A stretch of 64,000 nucleotides of DNA from Amycolatopsis marina (GCF_900111885.1 NZ_FOKG01000022.1:1-64000), one strand, 5' to 3'. Positions 8,616 through 16,934 are shown, numbered from the stretch's first letter. Notes: generated by a model from the letters alone, not told the origin. Program-made: numbers and translations.

Positions 8616-8670
8616 GGTGATGTGTCGAACGTGCCCTCCGAAGGCACGCGATCGCGTACGCACGTTCTTC
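8616..8670. repeat. 55-bp dispersed intergenic repeat, copy 1
   Basis: Ungapped match (51 of 55 bases by eye) to 39879-39933. It contains an 8-bp hairpin, GAACGTGC (8627-8634) with GCACGTTC (8660-8667), and an internal perfect palindrome CGCGATCGCG (8647-8656). It lies inside the MaoC-SDR gap, 56 nt before the SDR start. A weaker shared CCATTT lies just upstream of both copies. No known family recognised. Confidence 0.8.
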
Positions 8671-8726
8671 AGAAAACACTGACCGGGCAACAAGACAACA
8701 GGCCAACAGGGCAGGGAGCACGACTG

Positions 8727-9605
8727 ATGGGAAGTCTGGACGGGCGCGTCGCGGTGATCACCGGTGCGGGACGGGGAATCGGGCGTGAGCACGCCCTGCT
8801 GTTCGCCCGCGAAGGGGCCAGCGTGGTGGTCAACGACCTCGGCGGGGCCAATGACGGCAGTGGCGCCGACAGTGGTCCCGCACAGCAGGTCGTGGACGAA
8901 ATCACGGCGTCCGGCGGCACCGCGGTGGCCAACACCGACAACGTCGCGGAATGGGCGGGTGCGGAGGCACTCGTGGGCCAGGCGGTCGCGGAGTTCGGCG
9001 GGCTCGACGTGGTGGTGAACAACGCGGGCATCCTGCGTGACGGCTTCATCGCCGGGCTCGAGGAGTCGCAGTGGGACTCCGTCATCGCGGTGCATCTGAA
9101 GGGGCACTTCGCCGTGCTGCGGCACGCCGCGGCGTACTGGAAGTCACGGTCGAAGGCGGGCGAGCCGGTGGCGGCCTCGGTGATCAACACGGCCTCGGCG
9201 TCGGGCACCACGATGCCGAACGCGGGGCAGGCCAACTACGGTTCCGCCAAGGCCGGTATCGCCGCCCTGACGCTCGTGGCCGCCGGGGAGTTGGAGCGCT
9301 ACGGGGTGCGGGTCAACGCGATCGCGCCCATCGCCAGAACCCGGCTCACCCTCGCGACTCCCGGCATGGGCGCGATCTTCGCGCAGGAGGTGGAGGAGGG
9401 CGAGTTCGACGCGTTCTCCCCGGCCAACATCTCGCCGGTAGTGGCATATCTGGCCACGGAAAAGTGCCCGATCACCGGAAAGGTGTTCGCGGTGCAGGGC
9501 GGAGCGATCTCCGAACTGGCCGGCTGGCACGACGTCCGCACCATCGAGACCGAAGGCCCCTGGTCGATCGAAGACATCGCGAACCGCCTGCCTGTGGAGG
9601 GCTGA
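8727..9605 (+). CDS. SDR-family 3-hydroxyacyl-CoA dehydrogenase-like protein
   Basis: A 292-residue classical short-chain dehydrogenase/reductase. The cofactor motif TGAGRGIG is near residue 13, NNAG near residue 100, a serine in the INTASASGTT strand, and YGSAK supplies the catalytic Tyr/Lys. The ATG at 8727 follows GCAGGGAG and matches the family N-terminus; longer in-frame starts run through the 55-bp repeat. It belongs to the subgroup similar to the dehydrogenase part of peroxisomal multifunctional enzyme 2, which fits oxidation of the MaoC product. Its stop is 3 bp before the acyl-CoA dehydrogenase start, so the two are translationally linked. Confidence 0.9.
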   Translation: MGSLDGRVAVITGAGRGIGREHALLFAREGASVVVNDLGGANDGSGADSGPAQQVVDEITASGGTAVANTDNVAEWAGAEALVGQAVAEFGGLDVVVNNAGILRDGFIAGLEESQWDSVIAVHLKGHFAVLRHAAAYWKSRSKAGEPVAASVINTASASGTTMPNAGQANYGSAKAGIAALTLVAAGELERYGVRVNAIAPIARTRLTLATPGMGAIFAQEVEEGEFDAFSPANISPVVAYLATEKCPITGKVFAVQGGAISELAGWHDVRTIETEGPWSIEDIANRLPVEG

Positions 9606-9608
9606 TCC

Positions 9609-10877
9609 GTGCTCGACTGGTCCGAGACCGACCTGCTGATCCGTGACGCCATCCGGGAATTCATCGACAAGGAGATCCGGCCGAACGTCGACGCGTTGGA
9701 GAGCGGGCAACTGCCGCCGTACGACATCATCCGCAAGCTGTTCGCCTCCTTCGGCGTGGACACCATGGCAAGTGAGGCTGTGACGTCACTGCTGGAGAGC
9801 CAGCAGGCGCGCGCCGAGGCCGGCGAGCGGCCCGGCACGAAGCCGAAGGGGAAAAAGTCCGGTGCCCTCGGTTTTGAACTCGGCGGACAGGAGAGCCTGG
9901 CGCTCGTCGTCATCAGCGAACTCGCCGGGGTGAGCCTCGGGATCGTCGCGTCGATGGGAGTGAGTCTGGGTCTGACGGCCTCGACCATTCTGAGCAAAGG
10001 CACGCTGGCGCAGAAGGAACGCTGGCTGCCTGGCCTCGCGACCTTCGAAAAGGTGGGTGCGTGGGCGATCACCGAACCGGACTCGGGCTCGGATGCCTTC
10101 GGCGGTATGAAGACCACGGTTCGCCGTGACGGCGACAAATATGTCCTCAATGGACAAAAGACGTTCATCACCAACGGCCCGTATGCGGACACCATCGTCG
10201 TTTACGCGAAGCTGGACGAGGAGGACGGCACGCCGGCGCGGGACCGGAGGGTGCTCACCTTCGTGCTCGACTCGGGTATGCCGGGCCTGACCCAGGGCAA
10301 GCCGTTCGCGAAGATGGGCATGAAGTCCTCGCCCACCGGCGAGCTCTTCTTCGACAACGTCGTACTCGGCAGGGACAGGCTGCTCGGTGCGACCGAACAG
10401 CACACGGGTGGCGACGGCAAGGACAGCGCGCGGGAGAGCTTCTCCTTCGAACGGATGGGTGTCGCGGCGTTGTCGCTCGGCATCATCGAGGAATGCCACC
10501 GCCTGTGCGTGGACTACGCGAAGAGCCGCACGTTGTGGGGCCAGGAGATCGGCCGGTTCCAGCTGATCCAGCTCAAACTGGCGGAGATGGAGATCGCCAG
10601 GATCAACGTGCGGAACATGGTGTTCCGCACTATCGAGACGCTGCGGGCGGGCAAGCTGCCGACGCTGGCCGAAGCCTCGGCGATGAAGCTGTATTCCTCG
10701 CGCGCCGCGACCGAGGTCGCGATGGAGGCGGTGCAACTGTTCGGCGGCAACGGATACATGGCGGAGTACCGGGTGGAGCAGCTGGCCCGCGACGCGAAGT
10801 CGCTGATGATCTACGCGGGCAGCAACGAGATCCAGGTGACCCACATCGCCAAGGGGCTGCTCGGAAACGGCCGGTGA
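9609..10877 (+). CDS. Acyl-CoA dehydrogenase
   Basis: A 422-residue FAD enzyme that makes trans-2-enoyl-CoA from acyl-CoA. The signatures AWAITEPDSGSDAFGG and QLFGGNGYMAEY, and the C-terminal IYAGSNEIQ segment, are clear. In medium-chain enzymes the catalytic base is the Glu of YEGT; here that position is Ala (residue 403). The Glu in SFERMG (E281) aligns with the helix-G base used by isovaleryl- and long-chain enzymes, so activity is probably kept. A lysine- and proline-rich insert near residues 68-90 is unusual. GTG start 3 bp after the SDR. It completes the 6009-10877 cluster. Confidence 0.92.
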   Translation: MLDWSETDLLIRDAIREFIDKEIRPNVDALESGQLPPYDIIRKLFASFGVDTMASEAVTSLLESQQARAEAGERPGTKPKGKKSGALGFELGGQESLALVVISELAGVSLGIVASMGVSLGLTASTILSKGTLAQKERWLPGLATFEKVGAWAITEPDSGSDAFGGMKTTVRRDGDKYVLNGQKTFITNGPYADTIVVYAKLDEEDGTPARDRRVLTFVLDSGMPGLTQGKPFAKMGMKSSPTGELFFDNVVLGRDRLLGATEQHTGGDGKDSARESFSFERMGVAALSLGIIEECHRLCVDYAKSRTLWGQEIGRFQLIQLKLAEMEIARINVRNMVFRTIETLRAGKLPTLAEASAMKLYSSRAATEVAMEAVQLFGGNGYMAEYRVEQLARDAKSLMIYAGSNEIQVTHIAKGLLGNGR

Positions 10878-10928
10878 CCGGTGGGCAGTCAGCGCGCCCG
10901 CATCGGGGGTCACTGATACGTTGCGCTG

Positions 10929-12092
10929 GTGGTCGATGTCAGTGATCTCACCCTCGTTTCTCCCGTCCGCGAGTCGCGGGCCGTCACCTTCGAGAATCCC
11001 ACCGGCGAACCGGGTGCCGGTGGTGCGGCCGCAGGCGGGCGCAAAGGCGCGCCGAGCCGGGACGTGCAGCCCGGAGAGCGGGTCGTGCTCGCGGACCTGC
11101 GGGGACCGGGCACGGTGCGGCACCTGTGGCTGACCTTCCCACCGGGACCACCGACACGGACGCGGGCGCTCTATTTGGAGATCTACTACGACGACCTGAC
11201 GGAGCCGAGTGTCTCGGTGCCGTGCGCCGACTTCTTCGGCGTACCGCACGGCAGGCCCGTCTCCTTCTCGACCGCGCTGACCAGCATCCAGGAAGCCCGC
11301 GGCTTCAACAGCTACATCCCGATGGCTTTCGGCGACCGCATCAGGGTCGAACTCGTCAACGGCTCTCGTAAGCCGTCCACCGTGTACTTCCAGCTGGACT
11401 ACACCCTGGAGGACACCGCGTCGCCCGGCAGGCTGCACGCGTCGTTCCGCAGGCAGAACCCGACGATCCCGCGCGCGGACTTCGTCATCACCGAAGGACT
11501 GCGCGGGCCCGGCCGCTTCCTCGGCTGCGTCGTCGGCGTCCGGCCGCTGGATCCGGGGACCTGGTACGGCGAGGGCGAGGTGAAGATGTACCTCGACGAC
11601 GACCGGGACCTGCCCACGATCTGCGGCACGGGCCTGGAGGACTACGTCGGCACCGCGTGGGGAATGGGGCCGCACAGCGCGCCCTACGGTGGTGCGCCGC
11701 TGGAGGTGCGTGAACCGGGAACGGGACTGGGCACGCTGCCCGACTTCGTCGGGTTCTACCGCTGGCACGTGCTCGATCCGATCGTGTTCTCCGAGCGGCT
11801 GCGGGTCACAATCCAGCAGATCGGCGCCGACCACTTCTTCGAGGGCGAGGAGGAGCGCCTGGAACTCGCCGTGAGCGAGGGCCGGGTCGCGGGCAACGGC
11901 ATCCAGCGCAGGCAGGGTTCGCCGGTGATCGCCAGTGGCTTGTTCGAGCGAGTGGATGACTACTGCGCAACCGCGTTCACCGTCTGCTCGTGGCCGCAGC
12001 CGGTGCCCAGGGTGGATGTGGAGACCGCCATCGCCGATCTCGGACGCAGGCCCTACGAGGAGGCCGACGAGCTGGAATTCCTCTTCGTCTGA
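10929..12092 (+). CDS. DUF2961 / GH172-family protein
   Basis: A 387-residue protein of the DUF2961 family, now also GH172, whose characterised members cleave or transglycosylate fructofuranosides or D-arabinofuranosides. It shows the family pattern GEGEVKMYLDDD, then CGTGLEDYVGTAWG about 20 residues on. Glu near 217 and Glu237 are the likely catalytic pair by comparison with GH172. No signal peptide, so it is probably cytoplasmic, which is unusual for a polysaccharide-acting enzyme. GTG start; the ribosome site is weak, so the start is uncertain by a few codons. It runs toward the acyl-CoA reductase-like gene and has no obvious functional partner. Confidence 0.8.
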   Translation: MVDVSDLTLVSPVRESRAVTFENPTGEPGAGGAAAGGRKGAPSRDVQPGERVVLADLRGPGTVRHLWLTFPPGPPTRTRALYLEIYYDDLTEPSVSVPCADFFGVPHGRPVSFSTALTSIQEARGFNSYIPMAFGDRIRVELVNGSRKPSTVYFQLDYTLEDTASPGRLHASFRRQNPTIPRADFVITEGLRGPGRFLGCVVGVRPLDPGTWYGEGEVKMYLDDDRDLPTICGTGLEDYVGTAWGMGPHSAPYGGAPLEVREPGTGLGTLPDFVGFYRWHVLDPIVFSERLRVTIQQIGADHFFEGEEERLELAVSEGRVAGNGIQRRQGSPVIASGLFERVDDYCATAFTVCSWPQPVPRVDVETAIADLGRRPYEEADELEFLFV

Positions 12093-12110
12093 GCCCCGGC
12101 TGGCTTCAGG

Positions 12111-12160
12111 GGCGCGGAGCGCCGCCGTTTGGGTGGTGGTGGGAGACGGGCGGGCTCAGG
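12111..12160. repeat. 50-bp dispersed repeat, copy 1
   Basis: Shares GGCGCGGAGCGC and, after a variable middle, TGGTGGTGGGAGACGGG with 54866-54916. It lies between convergent genes and overlaps the stop region of the minus-strand reductase-like gene. The other copy also lies at the 3' end of a minus-strand gene, so a role in transcript ends or a mobile repeat is possible. Confidence 0.6.
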
Positions 12161-14150
12161 GGCGCCTGCGCCAGAGCAGTCTGGTGACCGTGCCCGCCAC
12201 CGCGGCCAGCGGAGGAGTTCGCGGCTGGTCTCGTGCTTCCGGCGCGGACTCCGGGACGGCCTGGTACACGAGGTTCGCCGCGAGCCGTGCCAGCCGCGGG
12301 GCGAAGCGCCCCGCCAGTTCCGCCGCCGTGCCTTCGGGCAGGTTGCGGACCTCGGGTCGTTGCTCCAGCGCCTCGATGACCAGTGCGGCGGCCCGGCGGG
12401 GACTGCTGGAGGGGAGCGTGCGGTAGATGCCGGTCGGGGCGATCATCTCGGTCCGCACCAGGGGCATGCGCACAGAGGTGAAGGTGATGCCGTCGGCCAG
12501 TGTCTCCCTGCCCGCCGCGAGGCCGAACTCCTCCAGCGCGGCTTTGGACGCCAGGTAGGCGGCGAATCGCGGGGTGTCGGTCTGCAGTCCCTGCGTGGTG
12601 ACGTTCACGATGTGGCCGAAGCGGCGTTGCGCCATTGAGGGGAGCAGGCCGAGGATCAGCCGGATCGGCCCGAAGTAGTTGATGGCCATCGTGCGCTCGA
12701 AGTCGTGTACGCGCTCGGTGGACAGCAGCACCGACCGGCGGATGGAGCGTCCGGCGTTGTTCACCAGCATGTCCACCGCGCCGTGCTCGGCGAGGACCGT
12801 CTTGACGAGGGACTCCACCGCGTCCGGATCGGTCAGGTCACACGGGTAGGCGCTCGCCCGTCCGCCTGAGGGGGTGATCTCGGAGCGGACCTGGTCGAGT
12901 TCGACTGCCCTGCGGGCCACGAGCAGTACGGTGGCACCGCGCTCGGCGGCCTGCAGCGCCGTCGCCCTGCCGATCCCCGAGGACGCGCCGGTGATCAGGA
13001 CTGTTCTGCCGTGCAGGGCGCCACCCGGCCGCTTGCGACGCGCGCGGTCCGGGTCGAGGTGGCGCAGCCAGTAGTCGTAGACCGCGCCCGCGTACGCCGA
13101 GAGTTCGGGAAGGGTGATGCCGCTGCCCGCAAGGGCGGCCACGGTGGCGCGGGTGTCGAACCGCACCGCCATGCTCAGATGGGGCAGGACCGCCAGCGGG
13201 ATTCCGAGTTCGGCCAGTACCCGCGCCCGCGCCGCTCGACCGCCGGGCAGCCGATCGACACCCGCCGCGGCGGCACGCGCCGCCCCGGAGCCCAGTGCGC
13301 GCAGCAGGGCGGAGGCCGGTTCCGGCAGGGTGGCGCCGATGCGCGGGGCGCCCGCGGCGGCGGCGAAGGCGTTGTAGACCTCGGTCAGCGCCTGGGGGCG
13401 GGGAGAACCGAGGTGGTAGGTGGCCCCGGAGGGGGCGTTCGTGTGCATCAGGTGGTCCATCGCGGCGATCACGTAGTCCACCGGCACCAGATTCGTGGCA
13501 CCGAGGTGTGGCCCGGCCAGCGGCAGAGCGGACGGCAGTGCGGCGAGCCGGGAGATGGCAGGCAGGAAGTAGTACGGGCCGTCGATCTTGTCCATCTCGC
13601 CCGTGCGGGAGTCACCGACGACGGCGGAGGGCCGGTAGACGGAGTAGGGCACGTCGGTCTGTGCGCGCACGAGCTTCTCGGCGGCGAACTTGGTGGCGTG
13701 GTACGGCGATTCGAAGCCCTGCCCGAGATCGAAGTCCGCCTCGGTGAACCGGCCAGGGTGGTCGCCTGCCACCGCGATGGACGAGACGTGGTGCAGGCGT
13801 CCGGCGCCCGCGGCGCGGGCGAACTCGAGAACGTGCCGCGTGCCGTCGACGTTGGCCGCGGTGTTGGCGGCCTCGCTCGCGGTGAAGTCGTAGACGGCGG
13901 CGAGGTGGACGACGTGGTCGATGGGGGAGAGGGCAGTGGGGTCGATGCCGAGGCCCTCGTCGGTGAGGTCACCGGTGACGGGAACGAGGCGCTGCGAATT
14001 CGGCCAGGTGGCGGCGAGTTCGGTCAGCCGCTGCGCCGAGGTCTTGCGCACCAGGGCGTACACGGTCGTGGTTTCGTCGCGTTCCAGCAGCCTGGCCACC
14101 AGGCGCCGGCCGAGGAAGCCGGTCGCGCCCGTCACGAAGTAGGTCGTCAT
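12156..14150 (-). CDS. Two-domain SDR, fatty acyl-CoA reductase-like
   Basis: A 664-residue fusion. Residues 1-370 are an extended SDR like the reductase domain of fatty acyl-CoA reductases: TGATGFLG at 7-14, catalytic Y150 and K154 in SPYHATK. Residues 380-650 are a classical SDR: TGASSGIG at 387-394, NNAG at 464-467, Y532 and K536 in AYLASK. Mycobacterial proteins with this layout (Rv3391/AcrA1 type) are linked to reducing fatty acyl-CoA to aldehyde or alcohol. The product here is inferred from that family. A perfect 16-bp palindrome lies 44 bp upstream of the start and probably binds a TetR-type repressor. Confidence 0.85.
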   Translation of the reverse strand: MTTYFVTGATGFLGRRLVARLLERDETTTVYALVRKTSAQRLTELAATWPNSQRLVPVTGDLTDEGLGIDPTALSPIDHVVHLAAVYDFTASEAANTAANVDGTRHVLEFARAAGAGRLHHVSSIAVAGDHPGRFTEADFDLGQGFESPYHATKFAAEKLVRAQTDVPYSVYRPSAVVGDSRTGEMDKIDGPYYFLPAISRLAALPSALPLAGPHLGATNLVPVDYVIAAMDHLMHTNAPSGATYHLGSPRPQALTEVYNAFAAAAGAPRIGATLPEPASALLRALGSGAARAAAAGVDRLPGGRAARARVLAELGIPLAVLPHLSMAVRFDTRATVAALAGSGITLPELSAYAGAVYDYWLRHLDPDRARRKRPGGALHGRTVLITGASSGIGRATALQAAERGATVLLVARRAVELDQVRSEITPSGGRASAYPCDLTDPDAVESLVKTVLAEHGAVDMLVNNAGRSIRRSVLLSTERVHDFERTMAINYFGPIRLILGLLPSMAQRRFGHIVNVTTQGLQTDTPRFAAYLASKAALEEFGLAAGRETLADGITFTSVRMPLVRTEMIAPTGIYRTLPSSSPRRAAALVIEALEQRPEVRNLPEGTAAELAGRFAPRLARLAANLVYQAVPESAPEARDQPRTPPLAAVAGTVTRLLWRRRP

Positions 14151-14194
14151 CGCACACCCTCTGATGGGAGGTATCGCCGTCGGCTCCCACTTTA

Positions 14195-14210
14195 CCTACT
14201 GATCAGTAGG
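14195..14210. promoter_or_regulatory. Perfect 16-bp palindrome, probable TetR-type operator
   Basis: CCTACTGATCAGTAGG is fully self-complementary and lies 44 bp upstream of the two-domain SDR start (minus strand), 31 bp beyond the stop of the small protein gene. Its half TTACCTACTG recurs exactly, on the other strand, at 36356-36365 upstream of another SDR gene, so both may answer to one regulator. Confidence 0.65.
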
Positions 14211-14240
14211 AACGAGGTGCGGGTCAGCTGCCTACGCGGG

Positions 14241-14453
14241 TCAGACGCCTTCGGACGTCTCGGCCACGCGAACGACGGCGTCGCGCAGTGCCGCGCGCAG
14301 TCTGCCCACGTCAAGTGGGGCCAGCACGGCGGCCTCGCCGGGTGGAGCGACGAGTACCACGTGGTCATCGCTGGCGAACACCGTCACCGCCCGTCTCCTG
14401 CCGGCCAGATCCCGGCAGCTGATCTCCCATTCGTCTCGCACCGCCACGGTCAT
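14241..14453 (-). CDS. Small protein of unknown function (70 aa)
   Basis: A 70-residue protein starting MTVAVRDEWEISCRD and ending RVAETSEGV. ATG at 14453 is preceded by GGAGG at a good distance, which is the main reason to call it; a longer in-frame reading upstream lacks such a site. The composition suggests a small beta-rich domain with a hydrophobic strand (HVVLVAPPGEAAVLAPL), soluble, with no signal peptide or membrane segment. It is divergent from the ferredoxin reductase and lies behind the two-domain SDR promoter. I do not recognise the family. Confidence 0.6.
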   Translation of the reverse strand: MTVAVRDEWEISCRDLAGRRRAVTVFASDDHVVLVAPPGEAAVLAPLDVGRLRAALRDAVVRVAETSEGV

Positions 14454-14621
14454 CGCCCCTCCGTCGCTGCTTGTCTCGGTCGTGCGTGCGAAGGGGGAAC
14501 GCACGTGGCGGGCTGCCATGACGCGACTCCACGGGGTTATTCGTTCACCGATCTTTCGCAGGGTGCTCGCACCGGTTTCCGGCGGTACGGTCGGTGCATT
14601 CGCAGTCGGTGAGGAGTGCAG

Positions 14622-15848
14622 ATGGCCGGGCCAGAACGAATTGTGATCATCGGTGGGGGACTGGCGGGTGCGTCCGCGGCGGGAGCGTTGCGGGAGCACG
14701 GATACGAGGGCGGACTGGAGTTGCTCACCGAGGAAGCCCATCGTCCCTATGAGCTTCCGCCACTGTCCAAAGGGGTGCTTCTGGGTGATACCGATGAACC
14801 CGATTGGGTGCACAGTGAGGACTTCTACGCCGATCACGACATCGATCTGCGACTGGGCGTCACCACCACCAGGATCGAACTGGGCGCCCGTCTTGTCCTC
14901 GACGCGGATGGCGGCGAACACCCGTACGACCGGCTGCTACTGGCGACCGGGTCGGGGCCGAGGATGCTGCCAGTGCCGGGCGGTGACCTGCCCGGGGTGC
15001 ACACCTTGCGCACCCTCGACGACTCGCTCGCACTTCGTGGGGAATTCAGATCGGCCGAACGGGTGGTGATCGTCGGCGGCGGCTGGATCGGCACCGAGGC
15101 CGCTGCCGCCGCCCGCAAGCACGGTGCGGAGGTGACGGTGGTGGAGCAGGCGAACGCCCCGCTCTGTGACGTGCTCGGCGACGAGATCGCGGAGGTCTTC
15201 CGCACCCTGCACGCCGACCACGGCGTGGATTGGCGACTCGGTTCGAAGGTCACGGAGGTGCTCGGGGACGCGAACGGCGCACGCGGCGTCCGTCTCGCAG
15301 GCGGAGAGGAGGTGACCGGCGACGTCGTGCTGGTCGCGGTCGGCGCGAGCCCGCGTGTTGAACTCGCACACGCCGCCGGACTCGAACTCGCCGACAACGG
15401 CGGTGTCTGCGTCGACGCGGCACTGCGCAGCGCGGCGCCGGACGTCTATGCCGTCGGCGACATCGCCGCTCAGTTCCACCCCCGCTACGGTCGGCGTGTG
15501 CGTGTCGAGCACTGGGCGAACGCCAAGAACCAGGGCGCGCACGTCGCCGCCAACCTGCTCGGCGCCCACGAGCCCTATCTCGGCGTCCCGTACTTCTTCT
15601 CCGATCAGTACGACCTCGGCTGCGAGTATCGTGGACTGGCCGATGTGGACACCGACGAACTGGTCATCCGCGGCGAAACGTCCACACGCGAGTTCATCGC
15701 CTTCTGGCTGCGTCACGGCGTCGTGACCGCGGCCATGAACGTGAACTCCTGGGACTACGGCGACGCCCTGAAAGCCCTGGTTGCCGCGGAAACCCAAGTC
15801 ACCCCAGCCGACCTACGTTCCGCCGACCTGAACGCCCTGGCAAGCTAA
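14622..15848 (+). CDS. FAD/NAD-dependent ferredoxin reductase
   Basis: A 408-residue pyridine-nucleotide-disulfide-type oxidoreductase that passes electrons from NAD(P)H to a ferredoxin, typically for a P450 or Rieske oxygenase. The FAD motif GGGLAGASAAGALREHG is at the N-terminus, the NAD(P) motif GGGWIGTEAAAAARKHG is mid-chain, and DVYAVGDIA is the second FAD contact. The C-terminal reductase domain is complete. ATG at 14622 follows GAGGAG by 5 nt; the GTG two codons earlier is less likely. No ferredoxin or P450 gene is adjacent, so its partner is elsewhere. Confidence 0.92.
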   Translation: MAGPERIVIIGGGLAGASAAGALREHGYEGGLELLTEEAHRPYELPPLSKGVLLGDTDEPDWVHSEDFYADHDIDLRLGVTTTRIELGARLVLDADGGEHPYDRLLLATGSGPRMLPVPGGDLPGVHTLRTLDDSLALRGEFRSAERVVIVGGGWIGTEAAAAARKHGAEVTVVEQANAPLCDVLGDEIAEVFRTLHADHGVDWRLGSKVTEVLGDANGARGVRLAGGEEVTGDVVLVAVGASPRVELAHAAGLELADNGGVCVDAALRSAAPDVYAVGDIAAQFHPRYGRRVRVEHWANAKNQGAHVAANLLGAHEPYLGVPYFFSDQYDLGCEYRGLADVDTDELVIRGETSTREFIAFWLRHGVVTAAMNVNSWDYGDALKALVAAETQVTPADLRSADLNALAS

Positions 15849-15909
15849 CCGACTTCGCAGGTTGTGTGCGGTTTGTATACGCGTTTGTGCGTTCTGGGGA
15901 CGACATTTG

Positions 15910-16800
15910 TCAGCCAACGAACTTCCGGATCAGAGCGGCTAGTGTGGCGGGGTGTTCGTGCACCATGTTGTGGCTGGCAGGGAATCGTTCGACACGGAGG
16001 TCGGGGTTGTCCCGTTCGGCGACGACGAGATCCCGTTCGATGCCGCGACGGTGCGCATCCAGCAGTTCCGCGTACTGTTCGGTGTCCGGCAAATCCCTTG
16101 TTGCGGCGCACACCAGCAGCGGGCACCGTGCTGAGGCGAACACCTCGAACAAATCCAGGTCGATCATCTGTGCGCGGAAGGCCGTGACGGTCTCAGTGGC
16201 GGGTCGCAGGAACCTCGAACCGTCTTGAGACATCACGTTGCGTTCGAACGCCTCAACCGCCACGTCACCGCCGAGTTGCCGGTGGTGTTCCCGCATCGCG
16301 GCGTGCTGCTCGTCGGTGAGCGGACCCGCCATCGCTGTTGCCTGGGCCTGAAAGGTCGAGCTCAACTCGGTCAGCTGTCGGCGAATGGTCTTCCGGTCGG
16401 CTCCGATGTAGTTCTCCTCGGCAGTCTCCACCGCCCGGATACCATCGATGTCCACTGCACCGGGACATTCCGGATGCCGGCGCGCCCACAGCGCAGCCAC
16501 ACCTCCGCCGAGGGAATGGCCCACCATCGCGGGGCGGTCGAGCCCAAGGTGCGTTACCACTCGTTCGACGTCGTCGACCAGCAGTTCCCATTGCCACGGA
16601 CCGTCGCCCGACTTGCCGTGGCAACGAAAATCGAGCGCGACGACTCGGTACCGATCGGTCAGCAGTGGCGCGAACGTCGTCCAGTTCAGCGCGTTGCCGC
16701 CGAATCCGTGGAGCAGCACGATGCTCCCACCGTCCCTCGCACCACCGAAGTCACGTACCACCACGGCCGGCTCTCCCGGCACCACCAGCTCGTCGACCAT
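15910..16800 (-). CDS. Alpha/beta hydrolase
   Basis: A 296-residue hydrolase of the alpha/beta fold. The oxyanion-hole motif LLHGFGGN, the nucleophile elbow VGHSLGGG and the late histidine in FPASHNMVHEHP complete the expected triad, with an acidic residue in between. Substrate unknown; relatives include esterases, haloperoxidase-like and epoxide hydrolases. ATG at 16800 has an AGGAG site. It is divergent from a small DNA-binding protein across three CTTGACG palindromes, two of which lie within 90 bp of its start, so it is probably repressed by that or a related protein. Confidence 0.88.
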   Translation of the reverse strand: MVDELVVPGEPAVVVRDFGGARDGGSIVLLHGFGGNALNWTTFAPLLTDRYRVVALDFRCHGKSGDGPWQWELLVDDVERVVTHLGLDRPAMVGHSLGGGVAALWARRHPECPGAVDIDGIRAVETAEENYIGADRKTIRRQLTELSSTFQAQATAMAGPLTDEQHAAMREHHRQLGGDVAVEAFERNVMSQDGSRFLRPATETVTAFRAQMIDLDLFEVFASARCPLLVCAATRDLPDTEQYAELLDAHRRGIERDLVVAERDNPDLRVERFPASHNMVHEHPATLAALIRKFVG

Positions 16801-16826
16801 GTCCTTGCTCCTGTTTCCGAGCCACT

Positions 16827-16857
16827 CAGCTACTTGACGAAATTCGTCAAGTAGCTG
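16827..16857. promoter_or_regulatory. Operator-like palindrome 1 of 3
   Basis: Perfect 15-bp inverted arms around one central base; the core is CTTGACGAAATTCGTCAAG. It lies 27 bp before the alpha/beta hydrolase start (minus strand). Same half-sites as the two following palindromes. Confidence 0.75.
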
Positions 16858-16869
16858 GCACGCTAGAGT

Positions 16870-16890
16870 GCTTGACGTATTTCGTCAAGC
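16870..16890. promoter_or_regulatory. Operator-like palindrome 2 of 3
   Basis: GCTTGACG and CGTCAAGC arms around a 5-bp spacer (TATTT). It differs from palindrome 1 only in the spacer and outer bases. The two centres lie about 38 bp apart. An extra half-site TTTGACG occurs at 16914-16920. Confidence 0.75.
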
Positions 16891-16934
16891 AGTACTGAGC
16901 AGCCGAGTGGCACTTTGACGCAGTCGAGCAGATG

